Positions 8,068 through 17,727 are shown, numbered from the stretch's first letter. The stretch is 64,000 bases of DNA from Cytobacillus oceanisediminis 2691 (GCF_007678455.1 NZ_VEEP01000004.1:124001-188000), one strand, 5' to 3'. Notes: generated by a model not told the origin, from the sequence alone. Made by a program: numbers and translations.

Positions 8068-9299
8068 AGGGGTGGGGAGATCATGAAAAGAAAAAGATCC
8101 TTATGCTCACATGGGAGTATCCGCCGCAGATTATAGGCGGACTTGCGAGACATGTCCATGCTCTCGCAACAGAACTGGCAGCCGTCCATCAGCAAATTCA
8201 TGTTGTGACCAGCAAACAATCCTTCCAGTCAGATTATGCAAGAGATGGCCGTGTCCACATTCACCGTGTAGCACCACTAAATGCCCAGGATCCTGATTTC
8301 CTTTCATGGATAGGCGGATTCAATCTGGCTGTCATCGAAGAAGGATTGAAGTTGGCTAAACATGTTCAATTCGACCTTGTCCATGCTCATGACTGGATGA
8401 CAGGTCCTGCAGCGGAATTTATCAGCAAAAAATTGGGGATTCCACTGATCGCAACAATCCATGGTACGGAATATGGCCGAAATAAAGGCATCTTTTCTGA
8501 TCTCCAGCAATTCATATTCAAAAAAGAAAATGAACTCTGCCATCAGGCTGATGAAGTCATTGTCTGCAGCGATTATATGGAAGATGAGGTTAATACATTA
8601 TTTAAAGTTTCAAAGGATAGAATCAATGTTATTCCGAATGGGACTAGATTAGAAGAAAAGCACAATCAGGATGTCGAGATTACAGAGATGTACCCATTTT
8701 TAACCAGAAAGAAACTGATATTTTCAATGGGAAGGATCGTCACGGAAAAAGGATTCGATACATTGCTTTCTGCGGCTGGACTTATGAGAAAGCATCATGA
8801 TGTGTGTTTTGTGATTGCGGGGAATGGACCTTTATTGGAAACCTACAGGGATCAAGCAAGTAAGCTGGGACTTAAAGATTCTGTTCATTTTATCGGCTTC
8901 GTAAATGAAACAATCCGTGATGCGTTACTTATGAAAGCGGATATCGCTGTTTTTCCAAGTGAATATGAACCATTCGGACTTGCAGCAGCTGAGGCCCTTA
9001 CCGCAGGGGTCCCGACTGTCCTGGCGAAAACAGGAGGCATGCAGGATCTGATTGAAGATTATAAAACAGGATTTTATATGCAGCCGGGTAATGAAAAAGA
9101 TCTTGCGCTAACACTGGAATGGATTCTTGAAAATCAAACTGCGGCAAAGGAAATCGCCCGGACAGGAAGGATGAAAGTCCTTGAGAGGTTCAGCTGGGCA
9201 CAAAATGCAAAGTCAACAGATAGTCTATATAAAAAGGTATTATCAAACAATCACAGAAGGAGGGTATTTAATGAAGATGAATGCTTATCTCCAAATTGA
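8064..9299 (+). CDS. GT4-family glycosyltransferase (GT-B fold, glycogen synthase-like N-terminus)
   Basis: 411 residues. The N-terminal domain opens with MLTWEYPPQIIGGLARHV, resembling the nucleotide-sugar lid of starch/glycogen synthase-like GT4 enzymes, and has HAHDWMT near 109. The C-terminal domain has FSMGRIVTEKGFDTLL and the EX7E motif EYEPFGLAAAEAL used for the donor sugar. Donor and acceptor cannot be read from sequence. Start is GTG 8064 overlapping the DUF4912 stop; no in-frame ATG exists before codon 14. The end overlaps the next gene by 29 nt. No synthase partners (glgB, glgC) are in the window, so ordinary glycogen synthesis is unlikely. Confidence 0.85.
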   Translation: MKGWGDHEKKKILMLTWEYPPQIIGGLARHVHALATELAAVHQQIHVVTSKQSFQSDYARDGRVHIHRVAPLNAQDPDFLSWIGGFNLAVIEEGLKLAKHVQFDLVHAHDWMTGPAAEFISKKLGIPLIATIHGTEYGRNKGIFSDLQQFIFKKENELCHQADEVIVCSDYMEDEVNTLFKVSKDRINVIPNGTRLEEKHNQDVEITEMYPFLTRKKLIFSMGRIVTEKGFDTLLSAAGLMRKHHDVCFVIAGNGPLLETYRDQASKLGLKDSVHFIGFVNETIRDALLMKADIAVFPSEYEPFGLAAAEALTAGVPTVLAKTGGMQDLIEDYKTGFYMQPGNEKDLALTLEWILENQTAAKEIARTGRMKVLERFSWAQNAKSTDSLYKKVLSNNHRRRVFNEDECLSPN

Positions 9300-9903
9300 C
9301 AATGAAGAGACTTACGAGCCAATCAAGAAACCATTGATATTCAGCCCTGGTTTATGGGTCAATGGAAAAGTGTACTGGCTAGGGAATATGTCGGAAAAAC
9401 TTTTACCGCAGGAAGAATTATCAATAAAAATCAAGCTTGCAAATGTTCATTCAAAGGTTGAATTTTTTGAACTTTATGTTACGAACCATTCCAAAACTGA
9501 AAAGGAAGCCAAGCTGATCCTGATGCAGCGCCATGCTGAAAGTGCAAATGAACAATTCAGCTTTGTATCGCCGAATGAGAATGTCATTTATCACTTTGCG
9601 GATAAAAGAATCTACCTTGTCAATGGACTGAACAGCAGTGGCAGGATGAAGCAGTGCACTGTCCAGCCGATTTGGAATGTAAGCACTGAACGCCTTTGGA
9701 ATTGCAGGGAGTCAGGGAAACTGAACTATCAACCAATGGCAAAAGGTTCTGCAGCCAGCCTGTTCTCGCTTGATCTGAAAATGAACCCCCGGGAAACCCA
9801 AAAAAGCAGCTGTTGGATCATTGAAGGAACGGAAAAAAACGCCGTTGTTCATTTGAATGCGCTCCTTTTAAAAAACACACTAGCAATCCCCGACAAAAAG
9901 TGA
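9271..9903 (+). CDS. Hypothetical protein downstream of GT4 enzyme
   Basis: 210 residues, not recognised. It has alternating short hydrophobic strands, several Trp/Tyr (LWVNGKVYWLGNM, WNVSTERLWNC) and no signal peptide or membrane helix, suggesting a beta-rich, possibly carbohydrate-binding protein; this is inference. ATG 9271 was chosen because AGAAGGAGGG lies 7 nt upstream; an open frame extends further back but lies within the glycosyltransferase gene. Last member of the three-gene cluster 7624-9903. Confidence 0.7.
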   Translation: MKMNAYLQIDNEETYEPIKKPLIFSPGLWVNGKVYWLGNMSEKLLPQEELSIKIKLANVHSKVEFFELYVTNHSKTEKEAKLILMQRHAESANEQFSFVSPNENVIYHFADKRIYLVNGLNSSGRMKQCTVQPIWNVSTERLWNCRESGKLNYQPMAKGSAASLFSLDLKMNPRETQKSSCWIIEGTEKNAVVHLNALLLKNTLAIPDKK

Positions 9904-9959
9904 TATTATAGAAAAGTCGTATGCACGAACCTAGCTTGAATAGTTTGGAGGGAAAATAC

Positions 9960-10109
9960 ATGCGTGTAAACATTACATTAGCTTGCACAGAATGCGGAGA
10001 GCGCAACTATATTTCTAAAAAAAATAAGCGTAACAACCCAGATCGTCTTGAGCTTAAGAAATACTGCTCTAGAGATAAGCGCGCGACAGTACATCGCGAA
10101 ACAAAATAA
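9960..10109 (+). CDS. rpmG: 50S ribosomal protein L33, RpmGA-like
   Basis: 49-residue large-subunit ribosomal protein starting [13 protein letters not shown] and ending VHRETK. GGAGGG precedes the ATG. It resembles B. subtilis RpmGA by sequence and location but keeps three of the four zinc-ribbon cysteines (CTEC and YCSRDK), so it is intermediate between zinc-binding and zinc-free forms. Monocistronic, with its own terminator. Confidence 0.95.
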   Translation: MRVNITLACTECGERNYISKKNKRNNPDRLELKKYCSRDKRATVHRETK

Positions 10110-10138
10110 GCAGCGGGATTTTTCCCAGCTGCTTTTTT
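10109..10138 (+). terminator. Terminator of rpmG
   Basis: GCAGC.GGG / CCC.GCTGC stem with T-rich loop and a six-T tail, starting at the rpmG stop. Confidence 0.85.
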
Positions 10139-10356
10139 GTTTGCCAAATTTCCATAGAGTGTTGGTCTTCCATGCACCATCGCATTTTAGGGTTTCAAGG
10201 CAAATACCGAAAGACTTCTGAACTGAACTATCTAAAAAGGCAGTCAATTTGCACATGAGCCTATCCAAAACCCTTTTTCCCACATGGTGTGAATGGTATT
10301 GTTAATACATAGATGTCAGGTACAAACAAAATAGCAAAGGGTTGGGGGAAAGAAGC

Positions 10357-10926
10357 ATGGATACCAAAAAAAATCTCAGACAGTCGACAAAGGAAAAACT
10401 GTCAAAACTTAACCTGCCAGAATATGAAGATCAGTCCTATCAAATCGCACAGCAGCTGTTTCGTTCTGATGAGTGGATTTCAGCGACAACAGTAGCTCTC
10501 ACTGTGTCGAAGGCTCCTGAAGTTGATACTTTTCAGCTCATCAGGAAGGGCTGGGAGCAGGGCAAAAGAATCGTTGTCCCTAAATGTGAACCTAAAACGA
10601 GGGGCCTTGATTTCAGGGAACTGAAGCGATTCTCACAGCTCGAAACCGTTTTTTATGGGCTGTTGGAGCCAATTGTCTCCGAGACCGTTTCAGTGGGCCG
10701 GGGAGAAATCGATTTGGTTGTGGTTCCTGGACTTGCGTTTTCGCATAACGGTTATAGACTTGGTTTTGGAGGAGGTTACTATGACCGTTTCCTGGCAGAC
10801 TTCCAGGGAATGAAAGTCTCCCTGGCTTTTAAAGATCAACTGGTTGATGAAGTCCCCGTTGAAAGCCATGACATACCCGTACAGAAAATCATTCACAGCG
10901 AAGGGGTAATCCATATTGGGAATTGA
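10357..10926 (+). CDS. yqgN: 5-formyltetrahydrofolate cyclo-ligase
   Basis: Returns 5-formyl-THF to the active folate pool as 5,10-methenyl-THF using ATP. 189 residues, normal for the family. The signature FGFGGGYYDRFL-like stretch (LGFGGGYYDRFL) is at about 133-144 and an N-terminal basic region KKNLRQSTKEKL matches the ATP-binding start. ATG 10357 follows a GGGGGAAAG site; an in-frame TTG at 10342 is inside that site. The last 11 nt overlap the next gene. Confidence 0.92.
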   Translation: MDTKKNLRQSTKEKLSKLNLPEYEDQSYQIAQQLFRSDEWISATTVALTVSKAPEVDTFQLIRKGWEQGKRIVVPKCEPKTRGLDFRELKRFSQLETVFYGLLEPIVSETVSVGRGEIDLVVVPGLAFSHNGYRLGFGGGYYDRFLADFQGMKVSLAFKDQLVDEVPVESHDIPVQKIIHSEGVIHIGN

Positions 10927-11704
10927 TCAGATTTTGATCATAGGGTTTATCGCAGGAGTTGCTGGCATGTCTGCCTATTTTCAGCTTCTTAAACCATCTG
11001 GGGCTTTCGCGGCTTTTTTGACGGGTATATTGATATGGGCGGGATTTGGAATTAAGGGAATGATGTTATTGGGGGTTTTCTTCCTCACCTCCAGCCTGCT
11101 GTCCAAATATAAAAGCCAGCGCAAGGAACAATTGGGTGAATTACATGAAAAGGGCTCGGCAAGGGATTGGGCGCAGGTAGCAGCGAATGGGGGAACTGCA
11201 GCATTTGCTGGTCTGGCTAATTTCATATCACCCGATCCTGTGTGGTTCATTGTTCTGGCGAGCTCCCTTGCCAGTGCTAATGGTGATACATGGGCTTCGG
11301 AATTAGGCGTATTGAGCAAAGTACAGCCATTATCGATCAAATCTTTTAAAAGGGTGCCAAGAGGAACTTCAGGTGCGATTTCAACTGTTGGAACAGCTGC
11401 AGCTGCGGGAGGTGCCTTGTTGATTGCCCTGACTGCTGATTACCTGTTTGCGATGGGCGCAGGGTGGACAGTGGCGGTTTTTCTGTTGGGTGTGACGGGA
11501 ACGATGATCGATACCCTGCTCGGGGCTTATGTCCAGGCGGGATTCACATGCGTCAAATGCAATTTGCTCACAGAGAAAATACAACATTGCTCGGAACCAA
11601 CCCGTCATGTTTCCGGGCTGGTCATGATGAATAATGATGCAGTCAATTTTCTCTCATGTTTTACAGCGGCCTTGGGGGGAATGTTATTATATAGCATCCT
11701 CTAA
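10916..11704 (+). CDS. DUF92 family integral membrane protein
   Basis: 262 residues with about six membrane helices. DUF92/TMEM19 features are clear: GDTWASELG near residue 124, RVPRGTSGAIS near 145, and a second half with DTLLGAYVQ followed by CVKCN. Function in bacteria is unknown; some relatives are linked to isoprenoid-phosphate metabolism, which cannot be tested here. TTG start at 10916 with GAAGGGG upstream, overlapping the yqgN end, so the two are coupled. Confidence 0.85.
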   Translation: MGIDQILIIGFIAGVAGMSAYFQLLKPSGAFAAFLTGILIWAGFGIKGMMLLGVFFLTSSLLSKYKSQRKEQLGELHEKGSARDWAQVAANGGTAAFAGLANFISPDPVWFIVLASSLASANGDTWASELGVLSKVQPLSIKSFKRVPRGTSGAISTVGTAAAAGGALLIALTADYLFAMGAGWTVAVFLLGVTGTMIDTLLGAYVQAGFTCVKCNLLTEKIQHCSEPTRHVSGLVMMNNDAVNFLSCFTAALGGMLLYSIL

Positions 11705-11745
11705 CACACAGCTGAAAAGCTTTGATTTTTCTTCCTTAAATAAAC

Positions 11746-11830
11746 TGGATTGAATTGTAACAAAGTGTTTATAATGATAACGTTTACTCTGTATAACAGC
11801 AATACATAATCATTGTGAAAAAAAGTACAA
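11746..11830 (+). promoter_or_regulatory. ldh control region: promoter, cre-like site and Rex-like operator
   Basis: A TATAAT is at 11770-11775, with a weak TGGATT at 11746-11751 (18-bp spacing). TGATAACGTTTACT at 11775-11788 matches the CcpA cre consensus TGWAARCGYTWNCW at all but one position. TTGTGAAAAAAAGTACAA at 11813-11830 resembles the Rex operator TTGTGAA-n4-TTCACAA, with a perfect left and a 5/7 right half. Together they suggest carbon and NADH/NAD+ control of ldh. Confidence 0.6.
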
Positions 11831-11834
11831 TTAA

Positions 11835-12818
<984 letters not shown>

Positions 12819-12824
12819 AAAAAT

Positions 12825-12858
12825 GGGCTGTCCGTAAAGCAGCCCTTGTAACTTTTTT
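12825..12858 (+). terminator. Terminator of ldh
   Basis: Perfect GGGCTG / CAGCCC stem with a 9-nt loop; the T run starts several bases later, so efficiency is uncertain. Confidence 0.65.
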
Positions 12859-12973
12859 AAAAATTGAAACCGCCTTCTTCTATTATATATGGAACATTTT
12901 CTAACCCATCTTTTTTTGGTATGAAAGGATAAAAATGTGCTTTTATTCCTAAAATAAAAAGGGAGGGATATAT

Positions 12974-13171
12974 ATGGCAAGAAAAGTGGTTTCGATTTTT
13001 ATGCTTGGCCTGGCGGGATACCTTGTATTCGGTAATAGATACCGGGTCATGAATATGCTTCTGGGAAACAGGTTCCTGCGCCGGGTGGCAGTGGGTTCGA
13101 TCATGGGACTGCCCGGAATCAGAAGCAAGATGATGGGTTCATTATTTTCAGGACCTTCGGAATTCCAGTAA
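12974..13171 (+). CDS. Small hypothetical membrane protein
   Basis: 65 residues with one N-terminal hydrophobic helix (VVSIFMLGLAGYLVFG) and a basic, Met-rich remainder. Start ATG has GGGAGGGA upstream and the gene has its own terminator, so it is very probably expressed. Not recognised; no function proposed. Confidence 0.7.
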   Translation: MARKVVSIFMLGLAGYLVFGNRYRVMNMLLGNRFLRRVAVGSIMGLPGIRSKMMGSLFSGPSEFQ

Positions 13172-13194
13172 AAAGACCTTAAAAGGTCTTTTTC
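13170..13194 (+). terminator. Terminator of the 65-residue protein gene
   Basis: AAAAAGACCTT / AAGGTCTTTTT hairpin directly at the stop codon; symmetrical. Confidence 0.8.
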
Positions 13195-13311
13195 TGCTTT
13201 AAAGGCCTCTTTATATCTGGTATGAAGTTATTTGGTTTATAATAATTTTGGAGAGGAAAAAATATAGATAATACATAGTGGCCGGATTTTGGCGGGAAAG
13301 TAGGGGAGAAG

Positions 13312-14859
13312 TTGGCTTTTTTGGAAGAGTATTTGTTTTGGAAAGTTGCTGAATTCCTGATTGTAAAAAAGGAATACCGTATCCTGCAAGCATCACAGGA
13401 TCAGGGAGAATTGTGGCTGGAGAAGACAGAAAACAAGCAAACGCAGGTTATTCGCCTGCTTCAATATAATCTTGACTGGAGCAACTGGCTTCAACGTGAC
13501 ATCATTTTGATTGCTGAAAATGGCGAGAGAATCCGCAGGAAGTTTGCTAAAAAGGACTTAAAGATCCTAAACCTATACTTTAGTGCATATCCACCTGTGG
13601 ATGATTATGAATTCCGTCTTGCGGAGCCTTATCTTTCTGTAAATGGAAAGGTGACTGTTGAGTCCATTTTGGTAGAAAGGGCCAAGGCGGAGGAAGCTTT
13701 AGGAAAACTTGAAAGCAGGTTCAATGACCAATTAAGAATTGATCTTGCTGAGGAACATTCTGGAGAAGTAATCGAGGCCATTAAAAAAAATGCCCTTTTA
13801 AACGCAGTAGAAAGGGCAAAGGAAGAACAATCTGTTTTTCACTATGGAAAACCCTTTTTCACCTATATATTCATTGCCATCCAGGTACTAATGTTTCTCG
13901 TCCTTGAGGCAGCGGGGGGAAGCACGGATACTTCCACCCTGATTAAGTTTGGCGCAAAATTCAACCCTTTGATTCTTGAAGGTGAATGGTGGCGCTTTTT
14001 CACGCCGATATTCATCCATATAGGCCTGCTCCATTTGTTCATGAATACACTGGCTTTATATTATTTAGGAACAATGGTTGAAAGGCTGTATGGTAATTTT
14101 CGATTTTTGGTTATTTACATCCTGGCAGGATTCAGTGGAGTGCTTGCCAGTTTTATATACAGCCCGAATCTTTCGGCTGGTGCAAGCGGAGCGATTTTTG
14201 GCTGCTTTGGTGCCTTGCTTTATTTCGGTGTAGCAAAACCAAGGTTGTTTTGGCGGACACTGGGCCTGAATATACTTGTCGTACTTGGCATCAACCTGGC
14301 ATTCGGATTTACCATTCCAGGAATCGATAATGCGGGCCATATAGGAGGCCTGATTGGAGGATTTGCAGCAGCAGGAATCTTCCATCTGCCAAAGAAAAGA
14401 CGTATTTTGCTTCAAACCACCTTTCTGGCAGTGACGATTGGGGCTATCTTTTTCTCATTACAATATGGTTTTAGCGAAAAAGCAGATCTGGTCGATGAAA
14501 GGTCCATTTTAGTGCTTGCCCAGCAGCATGTTAAAGAAGAGGAATATCAGCAGGCAAATGACCTGCTTACAGAGTATGGCAAGTCGGAGCAGCTCTCATC
14601 AGAATCCTTATTCATGCTTTCTTTTACCGAAATCAAGCTGGGAAGGCTGGAAGAGGCCAAATCGAATCTCCTTAAAGTAATCGAGATGGAACCGAATTTC
14701 CATGAAGCGTACTATAATCTTGCCTTAATCTTTTTTGATGAAAAAAATCTTGATCTGGCACGTATATACGCTAAAAAAGCAGTAGAGCTGAATCCTGGAA
14801 AAGAAAGCTATAAAAAGACACTTGAGCAGATTAATTTCTATCTTGAAGAAGCTGCTTGA
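13312..14859 (+). CDS. gluP: Rhomboid intramembrane serine protease with TPR tail, GluP
   Basis: Cleaves membrane proteins within the bilayer; B. subtilis GluP (YqgP) is linked to Mg2+ transporter turnover. 515 residues: soluble N-terminal domain (1-175), rhomboid core of about seven helices (about 180-390) and TPR-like repeats (about 400-510). The catalytic Ser292 is in GASGAIFG and His343 in NAGHIGGLIGG. TTG start with AGGGGAG upstream. Its last 29 nt overlap the end of the convergent minus-strand gene. Confidence 0.93.
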   Translation: MAFLEEYLFWKVAEFLIVKKEYRILQASQDQGELWLEKTENKQTQVIRLLQYNLDWSNWLQRDIILIAENGERIRRKFAKKDLKILNLYFSAYPPVDDYEFRLAEPYLSVNGKVTVESILVERAKAEEALGKLESRFNDQLRIDLAEEHSGEVIEAIKKNALLNAVERAKEEQSVFHYGKPFFTYIFIAIQVLMFLVLEAAGGSTDTSTLIKFGAKFNPLILEGEWWRFFTPIFIHIGLLHLFMNTLALYYLGTMVERLYGNFRFLVIYILAGFSGVLASFIYSPNLSAGASGAIFGCFGALLYFGVAKPRLFWRTLGLNILVVLGINLAFGFTIPGIDNAGHIGGLIGGFAAAGIFHLPKKRRILLQTTFLAVTIGAIFFSLQYGFSEKADLVDERSILVLAQQHVKEEEYQQANDLLTEYGKSEQLSSESLFMLSFTEIKLGRLEEAKSNLLKVIEMEPNFHEAYYNLALIFFDEKNLDLARIYAKKAVELNPGKESYKKTLEQINFYLEEAA

Positions 14860-15712
14860 GGACGATGCTTTCTCCGGTCCTTGTCTGGGTGACAACCAGC
14901 AGATGGCTTTTATCCTTCGCAATCAAAATCAATGGCATGGTACTTCCATTTGGGTCAATGGCAGTGCCATCGCTTTTTTTTATGCCCAGATAATAATTCT
15001 TATACAATCCTTCCCACAATTTTCCCAGTATGTTGGCGGTTTCCTTTTTCGTAAAACCTGTTATAGACTGATCTTCATATTTCCTGATTGTGTCCAGGGG
15101 GACGGATAGATAATCTGCCGCCTTGAACCTGAAGGTGTTTTCAGCTATTTTCAAACTTCGGTTAAGCCTGTTCCTTACACTTTGGTCAAGCACTCTTTTC
15201 CATTCCTTCTCCTGCTTGCTTTTGGCGATGGTGAATGATTGGAGCGGGCTGAACTGAGAGTCGACCACATAGATCATGTCATCAGACATTTTTTGGGCAC
15301 TTGTGATCCGGTTCCCGTCACCATGCAGCTCAGCATAGTGAAAAGAAATCGCGTCATATCTGGCGCTTTCTCCATATGAGATGAGTTCTTCCTGGGATAA
15401 ATCTGACGTATCCTGCTCCCATTTGGCAAATTTCCCTTTTAAAAGCCCATTGACGAACAAAAGTCCCATATCCTGCCGGAGGTAAGCCTCACGGTCCAAA
15501 CTTGAATGGACCTTCCAGTCAACCTGATGCTGATTGTTTACTTTATCTTTTAAAAGCGTTAGTGAGGTACTGGCACTTTTATACTTAACCGCATCATTCA
15601 AGGGGAAAAATGTGATTGTCTCGATGGAAGTGTTGCCAATCTGGAATTGGATCAAAAATGCAGAGACCATAATTGCCAATACACTTATACTCAAAAACCA
15701 TAACTTTTTCAT
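14831..15712 (-). CDS. Hypothetical membrane-anchored extracytoplasmic protein
   Basis: About 293 residues. One N-terminal signal-anchor helix (about 4-24) is followed by a long soluble domain with no motif I recognise; a DAISFHYAELHGDGN stretch and a C-terminal SKDGTAIDPNGSTMPLILI-like part suggest a folded exported domain. ATG 15712 fits a GGAAAAGG site at 9 nt; an ATG three codons upstream at 15721 is too close to it. Convergent with gluP and overlapping it by 29 nt. Function unknown. Confidence 0.7.
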   Translation of the reverse strand: MKKLWFLSISVLAIMVSAFLIQFQIGNTSIETITFFPLNDAVKYKSASTSLTLLKDKVNNQHQVDWKVHSSLDREAYLRQDMGLLFVNGLLKGKFAKWEQDTSDLSQEELISYGESARYDAISFHYAELHGDGNRITSAQKMSDDMIYVVDSQFSPLQSFTIAKSKQEKEWKRVLDQSVRNRLNRSLKIAENTFRFKAADYLSVPLDTIRKYEDQSITGFTKKETANILGKLWEGLYKNYYLGIKKSDGTAIDPNGSTMPLILIAKDKSHLLVVTQTRTGESIVLKQLLQDRN

Positions 15713-15878
15713 CCTGCTCATCCTTTTCCGATAATAGGGTATGTCGGTATAACCACTATATGATACTTGTCCGGATCACATGCCTTTAAGTATTTTTTTA
15801 GATTCTTTTGGCTAAGATGGAAAAAGGAATCGACAGGAAAATAATGGTCGGTGGTAATGAGAGGTGTTAGTAGATTAT

Positions 15879-17339
15879 ATGGCAGAAAAAAAGAAGCATC
15901 CGGTCCATACGAACTTGAAAGAAAATATCGCTTACTTAAGAGAAGAATTAGGAGTCGATAAAAGTTTCGACGTGATCCAGCTTGATGTCGAATATGCCGG
16001 AAGAGATATGGCGCTGTTCCTTGTAGATGGATTTGTCAAGGACGACATCATGCTCTATATCATGCAGTTACTGGCCAAGCTGGAACCAGGCGCCCTTGAA
16101 GCTGATACATTAAAAAAACTGGTCAAGACTTATATTCCATATGTAGAGGTGGAGACGACTGACAACCTTGATAAAGTTGTCGATATGGTACTGGCCGGCC
16201 CGACCGCTCTTGCAGTGGACGGGTTAACAGAAATCATCCTGATTGATGCGAGGACATATCCTGTACGCGGTCCACAGGAGCCCGATACAGAAAGGGTAGT
16301 GCGAGGGTCCAGGGACGGCTTCGTGGAGACTTTGGTCTTCAATACGTCGCTTACGAGAAGGAGAATCCGCGACCGTACATTGAGAATGGAATACATGCAG
16401 GTCGGCAGAAGATCTCAAACAGATATTGTTATTTGTTATATTGAGGATATCGTTGATCCTGAGATGGTAGAGAAAGTAAAAGACTCAATCAGCAAAATTG
16501 ATACGGACGGGCTGCCAATGGCTGAGAAAACCATCGAGGAATTTATCTCGGGACGACATTGGAATCCATTTCCGACGGTAAGATACACGGAACGGCCTGA
16601 TACAGCAGCTACTCATTTATATGAAGGGCATGTTTGCATTATCGTCGATGGTTCACCAAGCGTACTGATTACACCAACAACATTCTGGCACCATCTGCAG
16701 CATGCGGAGGAGTACCGCAATAAGCCTCTCGTCGGCGCGTATTTAAGGATGGTACGCTTCCTGGCAGTATGGTCTTCCTTATTTCTGCTGCCGTTATGGT
16801 ATTTATTCGCCGTCAAGCCGGAACTGCTGCCAAAAGCGATGTCATTTATCGGACCAAATGACACCGGAGAGATTCCGCTGTTTTTACAGTTTTTCCTGAT
16901 TGAAATTGGTATAGATGTTCTAAGAATGGCGGCCATCCATACACCAACCTCGCTGGCAACTGCCCTTGGCCTGGTGGCTGCGCTGATGATCGGGCAGGTG
17001 GCCGTGGAAGTAGGGCTCCTGACAAATGAAGTTATTCTGTATCTGGCTATCGCAGCGATTGGTACATTTGCGACGCCAAGTTACGAAATGAGTCTTGCAA
17101 ACCGGCTCGTGAGGATTTTCTTATTGGTCATGACTGCGGCATTCCATCTTTATGGTTTCCTGATCGGCATTGTGATTTTCATCCTTTTACTGGCCAGGAT
17201 GAAATCGTTTGGTGTACCGTATCTCTGGCCATTCATTCCCTTCAATCCACGGGCATTCAGGGATGTCCTTATCCGGTCACCGATCCCTCTGAAAAACAGG
17301 AGACCAAGGATATTGAAACCGCAGGACCCAGACCGTTAA
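15879..17339 (+). CDS. GerA-family spore germination protein, SpoVAF-like
   Basis: 486 residues. A cytoplasmic N-terminal domain (about 1-280) is followed by five or six membrane helices (about 290-455), the GerA A-subunit layout; length and the MAEKK opening fit SpoVAF rather than receptor GerAA. SpoVAF forms channels that speed ion release during germination. ATG 15879 was chosen because GAGAGGTG is 12 nt upstream; GTG 15864 lies inside that site. It stands alone here, away from any spoVA operon, so it may be a second copy. YqhR/FigP, the reported SpoVAF partner, is encoded at 48089. Confidence 0.82.
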   Translation: MAEKKKHPVHTNLKENIAYLREELGVDKSFDVIQLDVEYAGRDMALFLVDGFVKDDIMLYIMQLLAKLEPGALEADTLKKLVKTYIPYVEVETTDNLDKVVDMVLAGPTALAVDGLTEIILIDARTYPVRGPQEPDTERVVRGSRDGFVETLVFNTSLTRRRIRDRTLRMEYMQVGRRSQTDIVICYIEDIVDPEMVEKVKDSISKIDTDGLPMAEKTIEEFISGRHWNPFPTVRYTERPDTAATHLYEGHVCIIVDGSPSVLITPTTFWHHLQHAEEYRNKPLVGAYLRMVRFLAVWSSLFLLPLWYLFAVKPELLPKAMSFIGPNDTGEIPLFLQFFLIEIGIDVLRMAAIHTPTSLATALGLVAALMIGQVAVEVGLLTNEVILYLAIAAIGTFATPSYEMSLANRLVRIFLLVMTAAFHLYGFLIGIVIFILLLARMKSFGVPYLWPFIPFNPRAFRDVLIRSPIPLKNRRPRILKPQDPDR

Positions 17340-17352
17340 ACTATTTCTGTGA

Positions 17353-17386
17353 GAAGCAGCAATTCCGATTGCTGCTTTTTCCTTTT
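17353..17386 (+). terminator. Terminator of the SpoVAF-like gene
   Basis: GAAGCAGCAAT / ATTGCTGCTTTTT perfect stem with TCCG loop, then T-rich. Confidence 0.85.
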
Positions 17387-17505
17387 GCAAACTTGTGCAG
17401 GTTTTGTCAGAAAATCTTGTCCAGCCTACTTGAGAGGGCAAAAGGTATCCTTTATACTTAGTATGGTAACGCATGCTCTTATTTTCACAAATAGAGGGGA
17501 TTAAG

Positions 17506-17721
17506 TTGAAGACAATTTATGATATCCAGCAGTTCCTTAAAAATTACGGGACATTCATTTACATAGGCGACAGGGTGGCGGATTTGGAACTCATGCACGC
17601 GGAGCTGAAGGAACTTTATAATTCCCAATTGATTGAGACGAAAGAATACCAATCTGCGGTTTTGCTCTTGAGGCAGGAAATTCGGATGGAACAAGAAAAA
17701 AAAGCAAAAGAGAAAAGGTGA
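17506..17721 (+). CDS. yqgQ: YqgQ family protein (DUF910)
   Basis: 71 residues, helical, function unknown; conserved directly upstream of glucokinase in Bacillaceae. The TTG at 17506 gives KTIYDIQQFLKNYG after the initiator, matching the start of B. subtilis YqgQ, and has AGAGGGGA 5 nt upstream. Only 6 nt separate it from glcK, so the two form an operon. Confidence 0.88.
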   Translation: MKTIYDIQQFLKNYGTFIYIGDRVADLELMHAELKELYNSQLIETKEYQSAVLLLRQEIRMEQEKKAKEKR

Positions 17722-17727
17722 CGTTTG

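Noticed and set aside
8064-9299. Glycogen synthase GlgA
   Set aside because: The N-terminus is similar, but the protein is shorter than GlgA (411 against about 480 residues), lacks glg neighbours and has general GT4 motifs.
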